Shown: piece by piece, positions 17,292 through 25,490 of the stretch
Layout: each line of letters begins with the position of its first letter
Numbering within the stretch: the first letter of the stretch is position 1
Assembly (NCBI RefSeq): GCF_003345295.1
Contig: NZ_CP031056.1
Span: 1,922,001-1,986,000, forward strand
DNA: 64,000 nt
Direction of reading: 5' to 3'
From: Vibrio splendidus
GTDB taxonomy: Bacteria; Pseudomonadota; Gammaproteobacteria; Enterobacterales; Vibrionaceae
Translations under genes and position numbers: made by a program
The notes under the pieces: model-generated
What the model was told of the DNA's origin: nothing
What the model saw: only the letters and a program-made list of their open reading frames with translations
The model's database searches: none

Positions 17292-18105
17292 TTTTCATTA
17301 CTCTATATTTTACGTCATTCAATATGCACGCTATATCACCAATAGTTGTGCATTCGTAGTAACTGCCTACTTCGGTCTCTATACATTCAAACGAGCAGGC
17401 ATCATCACTGTCAACCACACTCACGCCTGTGAGCTTGGCTAAATCAAACATGATCAAGGTCGCAATAACCACACCACTGTCAGATATTCCACCTTCACCA
17501 TCTGGCGTAGTGAATAAACGCCCTCCCCCCAGGTCACCGGTAATGTAATGTTCCACATCATCGATGAGCTTGGAGCCTAAGTGAAAGGTTCCCTTCGGCG
17601 CCGAGGCGTAATAATCAAAGAACGTCAATAAGCACTGCTCAACGTTATTGTTGGAATCCGTTAGATCAAAAGCTGGGCACTTCGACAACAATAGTTCTGG
17701 CTCTGTTTGACAATCTACAGCTTCATCTTCCAAGCAAGGGAGGATCGGCTGACCCGGTTGAACAAGAACACGCAGTAGAGCAGGCTCTTCGTAAACACCA
17801 AAAGAGTAATCTTCCGTTTCTGCGCAGATGTGCTCTTGTATTATCCAACCAATATCAACATCTTTAGGCTTTTCAGTTTTTTCAATACCGGGAAGCACTT
17901 GTTTAAGCTGCACGTAAAGCGCATCTCGTAACTTTTCAGAGGCCGAATTAGGCTCGACCTTAGTCCAAGATTTCAAATCGTGATAAATCAAACACAGGAG
18001 CTCCTCCGGTGAAAGTACTCTGTTCGCCTGAAATTCTTCGTGCGCTTCAGAGGTTCCTGTATTGAAGGGCTTCAGTGATTCTAATAATTCATTAAGCTCG
18101 TTCAA
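17266..18105 (-). CDS. Hypothetical acidic protein, 279 residues
   Basis: Not recognised. An acidic, cysteine-containing cytoplasmic protein without signal peptide or membrane segments. The start is TTG at 18105 with GGGGGA about 8 bases ahead. A class I palindrome (18121-18147) begins only 16 bases upstream, so it must overlap the promoter or leader. It is the first gene of a two-gene operon with the 188-residue protein. Confidence 0.6.
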   Translation of the reverse strand: MNELNELLESLKPFNTGTSEAHEEFQANRVLSPEELLCLIYHDLKSWTKVEPNSASEKLRDALYVQLKQVLPGIEKTEKPKDVDIGWIIQEHICAETEDYSFGVYEEPALLRVLVQPGQPILPCLEDEAVDCQTEPELLLSKCPAFDLTDSNNNVEQCLLTFFDYYASAPKGTFHLGSKLIDDVEHYITGDLGGGRLFTTPDGEGGISDSGVVIATLIMFDLAKLTGVSVVDSDDACSFECIETEVGSYYECTTIGDIACILNDVKYRVMKNDENDRRC

Positions 18106-18120
18106 CTATAATCCCCCACC

Positions 18121-18147
18121 AACATAAAGTGCATCGCACCTTATAAT
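18121..18147. promoter_or_regulatory. 27-bp palindrome, class I
   Basis: Core TAAAGTGCA-T-CGCACCTTA, two mismatches from symmetry. It is 16 bases upstream of the minus-strand operon at 18105. Confidence 0.72.
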
Positions 18148-18526
18148 AATGTTTTTTTTAGAGCAAGGCGTATTTAAAAAACATGCAACTAAATAAAAAT
18201 CCCAGAGGGGAAAAATGGTAAATCGAGACAACCTAAGTCAAGAAAATTGCTTAGTCGTTTTAGCTGTCTCAACTGGAAGTACGAGGTTAGTCAGAATGAA
18301 AGTTGCCTAATTGGCCTCAACAGTTAGACAACTAAACCGAAGAAGCAATAGAAACATAACTGCCCACTTATGGGGACAATGGAGGTTGTTTTGATATAAC
18401 GCAGTTAACTAGGTGCCATTTATCCGAAAAGTTGCGATGGACATTTTTATGGTGATGTCACTTTTAATGAGTCATCAGATGCGCTTAATTTCACTTATTT
18501 TTCACAACACGTTGCCTATCATTACC
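18148..18526. other. Intergenic region between two divergent palindrome-controlled operons
   Basis: About 380 bases without a convincing gene. An open frame leads into the DUF2860 gene from 18413, but it lacks a ribosome site and would put 54 residues before the signal peptide. Confidence 0.5.
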
Positions 18527-18553
18527 AACTTAAAATGCATTGCACTTTACTTT
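18527..18553. promoter_or_regulatory. 27-bp palindrome, class I
   Basis: Core TAAAATGCA-T-TGCACTTTA, one mismatch in the core. It ends 21 bases before the DUF2860 gene start at 18575, so it lies over the transcription start region. Confidence 0.72.
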
Positions 18554-18574
18554 AAAGGGGATAGAAAAGAACGT

Positions 18575-19549
18575 ATGAAAAAACTAATTTTGACGACTAT
18601 TGCACTGTCAGTATCTTTTGCGGTTAACGCAAACGAGCTTGGTGAATCTGGGTTCAGTGGCGAGGTGTCAGGTCTAATTGGAATGACCTCTGAGACATCA
18701 AACTTCAATACTGATACAAAGAAAAAAACGGGCGACTTGAATACCAAAGGGGAATCGGAGTCGGGGTTGGCTGCCGCTCCTCTTGGGCAAATTCGTTACA
18801 CATTCGGTTTGGACAACAATCACCAAGTGTTTGCTGGTACATCTAGAGAAGATGTGGCAGTCGGTGATTTCGTTTTAGAGCTAGGCTACAAGCACGGCTT
18901 TGGTGAAAACTCATCTATTGCATTTTCTTATCTACCATCTTTAGGTGGCGAAACATGGGCAGACCCATTTATTGTTGGTGATGACCGCGAGGTGACCGAT
19001 TTCTCAAGTAGTGCTTATCGCGCAAAGTACGACAACATTTTAGATTCAAATTTTTCTGCGGACTTTGCCTATTACACAATTGAACTTGATGAAGAAAGTT
19101 CAGGTTCTTTCCAAACTGGCTCAGCCATTAAATCCTTGGATAGAAATGGCGATGGCATCTACTCAAAGATTTCATACACTCATCAGTTAAGTTCTAATTC
19201 GATCCTTGAACCTTCTCTATTGTATAAAACATTCTCTGCCGATGGCGACGCGATGTCTAATACCGAGTTTGGCACTGAGCTAACGTACAAAGCATTCTAT
19301 GGTCGCCACGCTTTCGCTCTATCAGGAAAATACAGTTCAGTCAGCTTCGATGGTACGCACGCCTTTTTTAATAAAAAACAAAAAGACAGCAAAATTGGGG
19401 CTTTTGCTGCATACGAGTTTGACAAATTAATGGGCTGGGAGAATGTTTCATTCAACGCGCTTACAGGCTACGACGTGACAACATCAAACATCGAGTTTTA
19501 CGAGAAATCTGAGCTCATTATTGGTGTTGGCGCGACATATAAGTTCTAG
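18575..19549 (+). CDS. DUF2860-type outer-membrane protein
   Basis: A 324-residue protein with a signal peptide (cleavage after AVNA, about residue 18) and then the DUF2860 opening ESGFSGEVSGLIGMTSETSN. Alternating strands and a C-terminal Phe (GVGATYKF) indicate an outer-membrane beta barrel. The family is found in vibrios and its role is unknown. The start at 18575 is chosen because it opens on the signal peptide. It is followed after 9 bases by a secreted hydrolase gene, and a class I palindrome lies just in front. Confidence 0.85.
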   Translation: MKKLILTTIALSVSFAVNANELGESGFSGEVSGLIGMTSETSNFNTDTKKKTGDLNTKGESESGLAAAPLGQIRYTFGLDNNHQVFAGTSREDVAVGDFVLELGYKHGFGENSSIAFSYLPSLGGETWADPFIVGDDREVTDFSSSAYRAKYDNILDSNFSADFAYYTIELDEESSGSFQTGSAIKSLDRNGDGIYSKISYTHQLSSNSILEPSLLYKTFSADGDAMSNTEFGTELTYKAFYGRHAFALSGKYSSVSFDGTHAFFNKKQKDSKIGAFAAYEFDKLMGWENVSFNALTGYDVTTSNIEFYEKSELIIGVGATYKF

Positions 19550-19558
19550 GAGATCGAT

Positions 19559-20764
19559 ATGAAGAAAATTCTACTCGCGAGCCTTATCTCTTGCGCGGCA
19601 GCGGCACCGGTGTTTGCGGAAGATGACAATATGACAGCGCATACCGCTTTTAAATCGGATTTAGCGCAAAACCAAGACCATTTCTACCGTTCTCTTCGTG
19701 TTGATGAATGGGAAAAAATGGGATTAGAAAAGGCCGACTTTACTTCTACTGTGAAGCGCCTTAAATCGAGCACAGCAGATGGATTGCTAGACAGTAACAA
19801 TGAGAATAGACAAGGTTTCTGGACTTACGAATTTACCCAGTCGGCAGAAGCCATTGAAGTCCAAGCTCGTCTGGATAATCTAGCGGAGAGTTACGATCGA
19901 GCATCAACGGCTTATCTGGTTGCTGCTTACCCAAACCTTCAACGCCCTAATGAAATTGTCGCAATGGAAAAAGCGGTCGAAATGTACCTAACAGCTGCAG
20001 CAATACGCGGTGAAAAGGTGCACAAGGTTATGATGAAGAGAGAGGACGGACGAAGCATCGTTGGTCTTTTACACCTTCCAACGACAAGGTCCAATAACTT
20101 GCCTGCAATAATGTGGTCGGGCGGCGTTGATAAAACACTAATCGAACACAAACACAGTATTAAACCGTTAATCGACAAAGGTTATGCCGTATTAACGTTT
20201 GATATCCCAGGTGCAGGCCTAGATTATAAAAACCATATAGAAGTAGGTTATGAGCGGGCTTCTCATGTCGCGGCATTTAACTTCCTTAGTTCAAATAAAA
20301 TTGTGGATAGCACTCGTATCGGAGTTTTAGGCTCCTCTGGCGCTGGCCCATCTCTTTTGGATTTTGCGCTTAATCAGGAAGGCTTAAAGGCCGTTGTTGC
20401 TCGATGCGCATTAGTCGATGGACCAATCGGCAAAACTGAAACACTTAAGTTTATCCCTCGAATGTCATCAGATTCTTTCATTGCGAGAATTGGTGGCGAT
20501 GTTTCAGATATGTCTTATTTCGAACTGATGGCTCCTCAGTTTTCTCTCAACAACAAAGGGCTGTTTGATGGAAAGGCGAGAATTGATGTGCCTCTTCTTG
20601 CTATCAACACAAAAAAAGACCCTGTTGCGATGCCAGACGATGTGAAGAAAACCGCTGCACTATCTAGCAAGGGAGAAGTCTATATATCTGATGAATTTGG
20701 TCACTGTCCAGACAACAAAGCTGCCAGCGACAGAGTCATTCAGTTCTTATCTGACAACATCTAA
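19559..20764 (+). CDS. Secreted alpha/beta hydrolase (FrsA/DUF1100-like esterase)
   Basis: A 401-residue protein with a signal peptide (cleavage after PVFA, residue 20). Residues 180-400 have the alpha/beta hydrolase fold: an oxyanion-strand WSGGVDK, the nucleophile elbow GSSGAG with Ser at about 260, and a late His in DEFGHC near 384. The overall form resembles the FrsA-like esterases, here exported. GGAG is 7 bases before the ATG. It is the second gene of the DUF2860 operon, so the barrel and the enzyme may handle the same ester or lipid. Substrate unknown. Confidence 0.82.
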   Translation: MKKILLASLISCAAAAPVFAEDDNMTAHTAFKSDLAQNQDHFYRSLRVDEWEKMGLEKADFTSTVKRLKSSTADGLLDSNNENRQGFWTYEFTQSAEAIEVQARLDNLAESYDRASTAYLVAAYPNLQRPNEIVAMEKAVEMYLTAAAIRGEKVHKVMMKREDGRSIVGLLHLPTTRSNNLPAIMWSGGVDKTLIEHKHSIKPLIDKGYAVLTFDIPGAGLDYKNHIEVGYERASHVAAFNFLSSNKIVDSTRIGVLGSSGAGPSLLDFALNQEGLKAVVARCALVDGPIGKTETLKFIPRMSSDSFIARIGGDVSDMSYFELMAPQFSLNNKGLFDGKARIDVPLLAINTKKDPVAMPDDVKKTAALSSKGEVYISDEFGHCPDNKAASDRVIQFLSDNI

Positions 20765-20780
20765 CCTAACGCTAAGATGA

Positions 20781-20817
20781 AAAGCCTTCCATGGCATTCT
20801 GTACTGTGGAGGGCGTT
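20781..20817 (+). terminator. Probable intrinsic terminator after the hydrolase
   Basis: GCCTTCCA pairs with TGGAGGGC (one G-U pair), and GTTTT follows. Confidence 0.6.
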
Positions 20818-20890
20818 TTAAATTGTTATTTGTTACTGGAGGGTTAGGAAGAAATGAGCCTGAAAAGATCGAGTCTCCATTTTAAAACAA

Positions 20891-20946
20891 GGCATTAACT
20901 AACATCGCAACCTGCGCATCGCAAGTTGCGATGTCGCCAGTAAATG
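20891..20946. repeat. Nested inverted repeat (structured element)
   Basis: ACATCGCAAC (20902-20911) and GTTGCGATGT (20925-20934) form a perfect 10-bp stem. GGCATT and AATGCC flank it as an outer stem. There is no T run, so it is not a plain terminator. The rest of 20765-21807 holds the TetR remnant and one palindrome. Confidence 0.5.
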
Positions 20947-21111
20947 CCGAAAATCAGCTTAAGTCAGAGTCTTGAACTTGTGATTACTTATCGAGACAGT
21001 TGCTAATCCTTAGCATTATAAATGCCCCTTTCGTGTCAGAGAAAAAAAGGGACCTGACCCCATTTATATCTTTGATCTAGTGTAGATATCATTCCTTAAT
21101 AATGTCGAATC

Positions 21112-21276
21112 TTGGCCAAATCTACTCAAACTGAAGCAGCAGTTAAAGCGTGCGGGACTATCACTCCATCCCGCAAAGGGCTAGATGGACTAATGAACAA
21201 AATAAAAACGCTGAAGAATGAGACTGAATAGTGTGTTTTCAAATGTATCGGATACGCGATCTACACGCTCTCATAG
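21112..21276 (+). pseudogene. Deleted remnant of a TetR paralog
   Basis: The frame begins AKSTQTEAA, as in the TetR at 10683, then jumps straight to VKACGTITPSRKGLDGLM, which matches its C-terminal half, and finishes CVFKCIGYAIYTLS. The start is TTG in place of ATG and one TAG interrupts the frame at the EEC position. The junction falls in an 8-base sequence (AAGCAGCA) that occurs twice in the intact gene, so the loss fits a deletion between short direct repeats. About 30 bases before the start also match those upstream of the intact gene. Confidence 0.88.
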
Positions 21277-21363
21277 CCAACGTTAGACCGAATTTACATC
21301 TTCTACATATGATTTTTTCCTACCAGCCACCTTGACCTAAATTGGTTAGTAAGTGTAGAATTC

Positions 21364-21390
21364 AATATAAAGTGCACTGCACCTTATAAA
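21364..21390. promoter_or_regulatory. 27-bp palindrome, class I, now without a clear gene
   Basis: Core TAAAGTGCA-C-TGCACCTTA, one mismatch from symmetry. No gene follows within 400 bases on either strand, so it may be left from a lost target gene. Confidence 0.68.
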
Positions 21391-21766
21391 TGATTAGACC
21401 AATGCTTGGAATCAGCGTGATCAACGTTGACTTATTTATGCCCAAAGTGAGCCAGAGAGGGACTCAGTTTCAAGCCCTTCAATCACACTTACGCACGAAT
21501 ATGTTGTTCAACTATTTCTAAGTTGTTGAATAATAGAGAACTTAAGGGAATTTTTTATTGATAATGTGCCTAGAACCGGAAGCAATGTGTGCTTGCACGC
21601 TTTTCAACTAGAAACAGGGTCTAAAATGAATTATATGTATATGTTTCAGTTGGTTAAATATAGTTCTTTAGGTGTTCTGAATGCACCAATTCGTGCTGGC
21701 ACGATATTAAAATCGTTAAATGGCGTTATTACATTTCCATAGTGAAATGTTCTAAAATAACAGATT

Positions 21767-21789
21767 ACTAACACCGTTGAAGTGTTAGC
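21767..21789 (+). other. Possible truncated attC site at the left edge of the cassette array
   Basis: CTAACAC-CGTTGAA-GTGTTAG forms a 7-bp stem and ends in GTTAGCT, the same end as the attC at 23784-23880. A cassette gene starts 19 bases later, the normal distance. It is too short to be a complete attC. Confidence 0.4.
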
Positions 21790-21807
21790 TATGAGTAAAG
21801 GATAAAA

Positions 21808-22401
21808 ATGAAAAAATTAATATTTATATTTATATTTATATTTATATTTATATTTACCGTATTACTTCCTACTGTAAGTAATGCAGGTCAAATTGTAAAA
21901 ATAGCTGATATTGAAAAACGAGATGGTTTTTTTTACCGAATAAAAACAAATCAGTTATATACAGGTGGTGTTATTGACTTCCACAGTAATGGAAAAAAGA
22001 AAGCTATCGCTTTCCTCAAACAGGGTATTCCTGATGGGGTTGAGACTCAATGGTGGGATTCTGGCATTAAACGGTCTACAACGGTATATAAAAAAGGGAA
22101 AATCGAAGGTGTTCGAGCAAAATGGAATGAGTCTGGCGTAATGTGGTTCGAAGCCAAATTTAAAAACGGAAGATTAGATGGGACACATACTATTTGGCAT
22201 CACAATGGGCAGTTAGCTATGGAGACTCCATATGCTAAAGGGAAAGTTGTGGATGGTGTTATATATCATTACAGCATAAATGGGGAAATAGATTGGAAAA
22301 CGACCTATTTAAATAATAAATCTATAACCGATCATTATTGTGAATATGGAAATATTTCAGCAGGAACTTGGAATAGAAATAAATCCGAGCAGTGTCGATA
22401 A
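21808..22401 (+). CDS. Secreted MORN_2 (YwqK-type) repeat protein, cassette gene
   Basis: A 197-residue protein with a signal peptide and four or five MORN_2 repeats (FHSNGKKKAIAFLKQG, WWDSGIKRSTTVYKKG, WNESGVMWFEAKFKNG, WHHNGQLAMETPYAKG). Such repeats occur in YwqK-like proteins, some listed as antitoxins, and mostly act in binding. The hydrophobic core of the signal peptide is six tandem Ile-Phe pairs coded by a DNA repeat. A ribosome site AAAGGA lies 6 bases before the ATG. It is the first gene of the attC-flanked array. Confidence 0.8.
   Translation: MKKLIFIFIFIFIFIFTVLLPTVSNAGQIVKIADIEKRDGFFYRIKTNQLYTGGVIDFHSNGKKKAIAFLKQGIPDGVETQWWDSGIKRSTTVYKKGKIEGVRAKWNESGVMWFEAKFKNGRLDGTHTIWHHNGQLAMETPYAKGKVVDGVIYHYSINGEIDWKTTYLNNKSITDHYCEYGNISAGTWNRNKSEQCR
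21820..21855 (+). repeat. Six tandem ATATTT hexamers inside a signal peptide
   Basis: The hexamer ATATTT occurs six times in tandem from 21820 and encodes (Ile-Phe)6. Slippage would keep the frame and change the length of the hydrophobic core. Confidence 0.9.
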
Positions 22402-22472
22402 AGTCTTTGAGATATTAATGTAATTTTGTGATACGTGGTTGTTTTATAAAATAAATCGCTAAACTTATCACC

Positions 22473-22597
22473 ATTTAACAAACAATTTAAGAGTGACTCC
22501 TAACGCTTGGCGATTTCACTCCGATTTGAAAATTGTGTCTACGGCGCAATGGTTTAGTTTGGGTGTTATAGCGTTGTCGCACCTTAATTGGGCATTA
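22473..22597 (+). other. attC recombination site (VCR-like)
   Basis: It begins ATTTAACAAACAATTTAAGA and ends CCTTAATTGGGCATTAG, matching the termini and the about 125-base length of Vibrio cholerae repeat-type attC sites. The right core is slightly degenerate (CATTAGT for GTTAGT). It separates the MORN_2 cassette from the next one. Confidence 0.8.
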
Positions 22598-22639
22598 GTC
22601 GAATTTAAAATTTATCATCCAATTAACTAAGAGTTCTAT

Positions 22640-23788
22640 ATGGATCTATTCACTCCCATTGTAAAAGAAAAAAGATTGCACCCATTGTTTAAAAGGGTAA
22701 TTCAAGATAAAACTTACCAACCTGCAATAGCTGTTATTAATGAGTGGTCAAATGGACTTTTAGGCAGGAAAGGAGAGTCTGAAAAATTTATTAAGGAGTT
22801 TCAAACTACTTTTAATTCATCGCTTTGGGAACTGTATCTAAACAAATCATTTTTGGAATTAGGCTTCGACATTGATTATTCGAAAGAAAGTCCAGATTTT
22901 AATTTGACTCACCCATCTGGAAGACATGTGTGTGTTGAAGCTGTCACCGCAAATAATCAATTAAACGAAAGTGATGAGTATTACACTACTAAGTCATTTA
23001 GTGAATCTATTCATACTGATAATGGAGATTTCTTAGATAAATCAACTATAAAATTGATCGGAAAACTAAAAGATAAAAAATCTTTGTTTATAGGTGCTAA
23101 TGATAAAAAGCATCCTTATTCATCACTTGAACATGTTAAAGGTAATCCATTTGTAGTTGCTGTCGCTCCTTTTGATAACCACTTATCTTTTACACAAAAC
23201 AACATGGCGATCAATCGCGTTCTTTATGGAATTAATCCTCCAAAAGGCAATAGTATTAGTGAAATGGTAAGTGAGAAAATAACTCATATTATGAACCATA
23301 ACGATAATCGTATTGAACTTGGTATATTTACAAATGACTCTTATAAAGAGATAAGTGCAGTTATCTTCTCTACTACAGGAATGTTTGGAAAGGCAGTTGT
23401 TCAAAGTGGTATAAGCAATTTCATTAGGGCTACAAAGTATAGGCAGATGGAGCGTTCAGTCTTTCTTGAAAAAGAAGGTATAGAAAAGCTTGGAACTTCA
23501 CATACGCAGTTAGGAAAAGGCAATGACCTTTTTACAATGCGTTTTCCATCAGGTGATTATATTTGTGGTTCAGACATGCATTTGTATCACTCATCAAAGC
23601 ATCAAGAAAGCCATTTAGATGGCTTACATATTTACTATAATCCATTTGCAGAGGTTCCTCTTGATAAAGACCTATTTAGCGCATATGAATTGACACAAAA
23701 TGATTATGATACTGAAAACGAAGAAATGATTTCGATACATAATGATGGCTCACTTGTATCTAGGCAAACGTATACGTCATTCTCCTAA
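22640..23788 (+). CDS. Hypothetical cassette protein, 382 residues, possible PD-(D/E)XK-like fold
   Basis: Not a named family. Residues 60-104 contain a pattern like the PD-(D/E)XK nuclease core: Glu64 in SLWELYL, Pro-Asp at 85-86 in SPDFNL, and VCVEAV at 97-102. The usual final Lys is absent (ExV), so activity is doubtful. The rest is mixed and cytoplasmic, with no signal peptide. Its stop codon lies inside the next attC site, as is common for integron cassettes. Base composition is AT-rich. Confidence 0.65.
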   Translation: MDLFTPIVKEKRLHPLFKRVIQDKTYQPAIAVINEWSNGLLGRKGESEKFIKEFQTTFNSSLWELYLNKSFLELGFDIDYSKESPDFNLTHPSGRHVCVEAVTANNQLNESDEYYTTKSFSESIHTDNGDFLDKSTIKLIGKLKDKKSLFIGANDKKHPYSSLEHVKGNPFVVAVAPFDNHLSFTQNNMAINRVLYGINPPKGNSISEMVSEKITHIMNHNDNRIELGIFTNDSYKEISAVIFSTTGMFGKAVVQSGISNFIRATKYRQMERSVFLEKEGIEKLGTSHTQLGKGNDLFTMRFPSGDYICGSDMHLYHSSKHQESHLDGLHIYYNPFAEVPLDKDLFSAYELTQNDYDTENEEMISIHNDGSLVSRQTYTSFS

Positions 23789-23880
23789 CCAGGCACTTAA
23801 ACTAAATTAAAACAGTAGGTTACATTTCGATTCGCTACACATTATAACCCACAATTTAGGCCGCTTAGTGCGGCGTTAGC
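23784..23880 (+). other. attC recombination site
   Basis: The left arm CCTAACCAGGCACTTAA pairs with the right arm TTAGTGCGGCGTTAGC apart from extra-helical bases, the layout of an attC hairpin of about 97 bases. Confidence 0.75.
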
Positions 23881-23937
23881 TTTCCTTGCGAGCCTCTCAG
23901 TTTTGGGCGAAGAATTATCATTAAGGAGATTAAAATT

Positions 23938-24102
23938 ATGGTTGCTGTATATTTTGCAATCGCTGCATTTTTGTATTGGCCATTCCGAAAATGGGTTGCC
24001 ACTGCTGAGGCACCTGCTATTTCAGCCTTGTTGTGGCCTTTAATGGTCGTGTTTTTTCTTGGGGTATTGATTATTTCTCCATTTATAAAAAACAAGGACT
24101 AG
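23938..24102 (+). CDS. Small membrane protein, 54 residues, cassette gene
   Basis: A 54-residue protein with two hydrophobic stretches (about residues 2-14 and 28-50) joined by a short polar loop, ending in KNKD. AAGGAG lies 10 bases before the ATG, a strong start. It begins 57 bases after an attC site and is followed by another membrane-protein gene after 10 bases, so one cassette carries both. Function unknown. Confidence 0.72.
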   Translation: MVAVYFAIAAFLYWPFRKWVATAEAPAISALLWPLMVVFFLGVLIISPFIKNKD

Positions 24103-24112
24103 GGGTATAGGG

Positions 24113-24565
24113 ATGTTCTCAAAATCAGTTTTTCCATTTCTTGGAGTTGTAATTGGCGGAGTAACAGGAGGTATTGGGGGAGCTATTGCTGGCTTTTTCA
24201 TTACGGCAATTCTTCACGGAATCATTCGCGGCCTATTTATGCGTGCTGCTATAAGCGAAAAGAAATCGGGTTTAGACACTCTTGTCAGTAAAGCAGAAAA
24301 TGACCCTGAAATTGCTGCCAAAATACACCAATTAGCGGCCTTAAAGAGAATGGAAAATATTCACAATCTTTACGAGTCGGGTGGAGCTATGTCACCGATA
24401 TCAATCGAAGAGCAGCAGGCTTATATTGTAATGCTCGATTTTATGCAGAACAACTCTTCACAAAACGAAGATATAGATCAATTTGGGCAGTTTTTGAATA
24501 TGGTCAAAACGGTGCACTTTAAGGGTAACTCTGTTCTTGGGTCGTACTTGAGGCAAGTAAACTGA
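24113..24565 (+). CDS. Hypothetical membrane-anchored protein, 150 residues, cassette gene
   Basis: The N-terminal 40 residues form a glycine-rich hydrophobic region (GVVIGGVTGGIGGAIAGFFI), and residues 45-150 are a polar helical domain. AGGGGTATAGGG precedes the ATG. It is the second gene of a two-gene cassette; the close spacing to the 54-residue protein suggests the two act together. Not recognised. Confidence 0.65.
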   Translation: MFSKSVFPFLGVVIGGVTGGIGGAIAGFFITAILHGIIRGLFMRAAISEKKSGLDTLVSKAENDPEIAAKIHQLAALKRMENIHNLYESGGAMSPISIEEQQAYIVMLDFMQNNSSQNEDIDQFGQFLNMVKTVHFKGNSVLGSYLRQVN

Positions 24566-24697
24566 AAATGTGTGAATTTACGAGTTTAATAACTGCAATA
24601 TCCCCGCTACTCGCTGCTATTTCTTCCGTAGCGGCTGCATAGCAACATTTAAGGCAAATAAAATCACTACGGGATATTGTATCTGGTGGTCTGTGAA

Positions 24698-24768
24698 GCT
24701 AACAAGGCGCTGCACTCGGACAATTTTTGCGCTGTGTTCCAAAATTGCCGGTGAGCGCGGCGTTATGT
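24698..24768 (+). other. attC recombination site (short type)
   Basis: GCTAACAAGGCGCTGCACTC at the left and GGTGAGCGCGGCGTTATG at the right are nearly complementary, with GACAATTTTTGC and CAAAATTGCC in the middle. Length about 70 bases. This form differs from the VCR-like sites, so the array mixes attC types. Confidence 0.85.
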
Positions 24769-24780
24769 AAATGGTGAAAA

Positions 24781-25485
24781 ATGAAAGATATTCCGAAAGA
24801 AGTAATCGTTGGCTTAGTCATGTCAGCAATTATAGGCGTTGCTGCGTTTTTTAAGGATGCCATTATTGGGTCACTTATTACACCGACTGTAATAACTCAA
24901 ATAAAAGAACAAGGTCACCTCAGTGAAGATTTGAGGCTGGGACAGTACGTTGTAACAACAGAGAAATCCTTTAATTCAAATCATGTTGTTGAAGCAGAAG
25001 TCTTACTTAAGCTTAAAGCTCAAGAATACGTATTGAGCTCTCAGTTAGATGAGTTCGAGAATGAAAACAGTTTACGATCTACAGCCAGCGAGAAACGAAA
25101 CCAAAGTTTAATGACTAAACAATCAAAGAAACTCGCTCTTATGAAAACACAGCAAGAGCACATTATTAAGTCAATCGAATTGTTAAATGCTAAGTTGGAT
25201 CGTAAATTAACGGTCAAAATTTATTATCACTCAGACCCGCAGTTCAAAGGTAAAATTCGACTGAACTCAAATAACTTCCTTATTTCTCAATTGATAACCA
25301 ATGGTGATGAATATGAAGTTATTTCTGGGCGCAATAGTTATGACTATACAGTAGTCCTAGAACCACTGACGATTGAGAGTAAATCCACATATGATGCAGT
25401 CGCAAACCTGTATATAGGTGATCATAATAAACTATTTACTAATGCTAGAAGTACAGGTATCGGAACGGCAGTCGTTCAACTTTAG
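24781..25485 (+). CDS. Hypothetical single-pass membrane protein with coiled coil, cassette gene
   Basis: A 234-residue protein with one transmembrane helix near the N-terminus (about residues 8-34), then a long helical coiled-coil region (about 60-135) and a beta-rich C-terminal domain (about 140-234). It starts 13 bases after an attC. Not recognised; the layout suggests a membrane-tethered sensor or structural protein. Confidence 0.65.
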   Translation: MKDIPKEVIVGLVMSAIIGVAAFFKDAIIGSLITPTVITQIKEQGHLSEDLRLGQYVVTTEKSFNSNHVVEAEVLLKLKAQEYVLSSQLDEFENENSLRSTASEKRNQSLMTKQSKKLALMKTQQEHIIKSIELLNAKLDRKLTVKIYYHSDPQFKGKIRLNSNNFLISQLITNGDEYEVISGRNSYDYTVVLEPLTIESKSTYDAVANLYIGDHNKLFTNARSTGIGTAVVQL

Positions 25486-25490
25486 GATTT

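Noticed and set aside
21626..21742. A 38-codon frame before the MORN_2 gene, ending near a GGCGTTATT that looks like an attC end
   Set aside because: No matching left arm for an attC and no convincing protein pattern.
22473..22597. Open frames crossing the attC sites
   Set aside because: They lack ribosome sites and the bases are explained by attC structure.
24500..24520. A GTGCACTTTAA half site inside the 150-residue cassette gene
   Set aside because: Only one half is present, within a coding region; not counted as a palindrome copy.
24568..24642. A 24-codon frame after the 150-residue cassette gene
   Set aside because: Very short, no ribosome site of its own and hydrophobic by chance composition; not supported as a gene.
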